5,811 nt of DNA from positions 1 through 5,811 of the forward strand of contig JAOZMT010000158.1 of NCBI GenBank assembly GCA_029934175.1, given 5' to 3'. The position numbers and the translations under genes were made by a program. The DNA comes from Victivallales bacterium (GTDB taxonomy: Bacteria > Verrucomicrobiota > Lentisphaeria > Victivallales > JAUVCU01). This document shows positions 5,782 to 5,811 of this stretch, piece after piece. Numbering within the stretch: the stretch's first letter is position 1; every line of letters begins with the position of its first letter. The notes under the pieces are model-generated. The model did not search any database. It saw only the letters and a program-made list of their open reading frames with translations, and was not told the origin of the DNA.

Positions 5782-5811
5782 ATATTCAGTAATCCCCATT
5801 TACCACAAAGT

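Noticed and set aside
5626..5811. Plus-strand frame open from 5626 to the right edge
   Set aside because: It has no ATG and no ribosome binding site, overlaps the end of the sulfite reductase, and crosses two hairpins; its translation is low-complexity and unlike the missing CysI/NirA tail.
5650..5811. Possible long inverted repeat between ATGTGGTTTGGACTTCC and the right edge (TTTACCACAAAG)
   Set aside because: Only a short core (TGTGGT) matches convincingly; the rest is weak and in AT-rich DNA can be chance.

Overview
This window is an AT-rich bacterial chromosome segment holding one plus-strand operon for assimilatory sulfate reduction. The four genes run in the same direction: cysH (APS reductase), cysD and cysN (the two subunits of ATP sulfurylase), and a siroheme/[4Fe-4S] sulfite reductase of the ferredoxin-dependent NirA/Sir type. 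Together they cover every step from sulfate to sulfide: sulfate + ATP to APS (CysD/CysN), APS to sulfite (CysH), and sulfite to sulfide (the reductase). The window carries no sulfate transporter, siroheme synthesis gene or flavoprotein CysJ, so electrons probably come from ferredoxin or a similar donor encoded elsewhere.

The lineage cannot be fixed from the sequence. The long-form CysN, the CysH with two iron-sulfur cysteine pairs, the low-GC coding style and the many short palindromic intergenic repeats fit an anaerobic, non-enterobacterial, probably uncultured or gut/sediment-type bacterium. Any phylum name would be a guess.

Layout. Bases 1-582 have no convincing gene. They hold a 325-bp non-coding element (56-380) bounded by imperfect terminal inverted repeats and filled with seven short triloop palindromes. 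This looks like a MITE or a composite palindromic repeat. A likely promoter region (460-582) follows, with a -10-like box bracketed by a 16-of-17 inverted repeat. Then come cysH 583-1299 (GTG start), cysD 1342-2223, a 96-bp spacer, cysN 2320-4134 and the sulfite reductase 4149-5648. The spacer holds five copies of a heptamer and an imperfect hairpin. The tail 5649-5811 has no convincing gene and carries two hairpins, one of which reads as a terminator for a minus-strand gene beyond the window.

The most notable protein feature is the last ~150 residues of CysN. They sit where the APS kinase domain lies in CysNC/NodQ fusions, but the P-loop and the DGDN motif are destroyed. CysH has the cysteine set of an APS reductase, so PAPS is not required and a dead kinase domain is consistent with the pathway. 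The operon is otherwise conventional; the unusual DNA is mostly in the repeats around and inside it.
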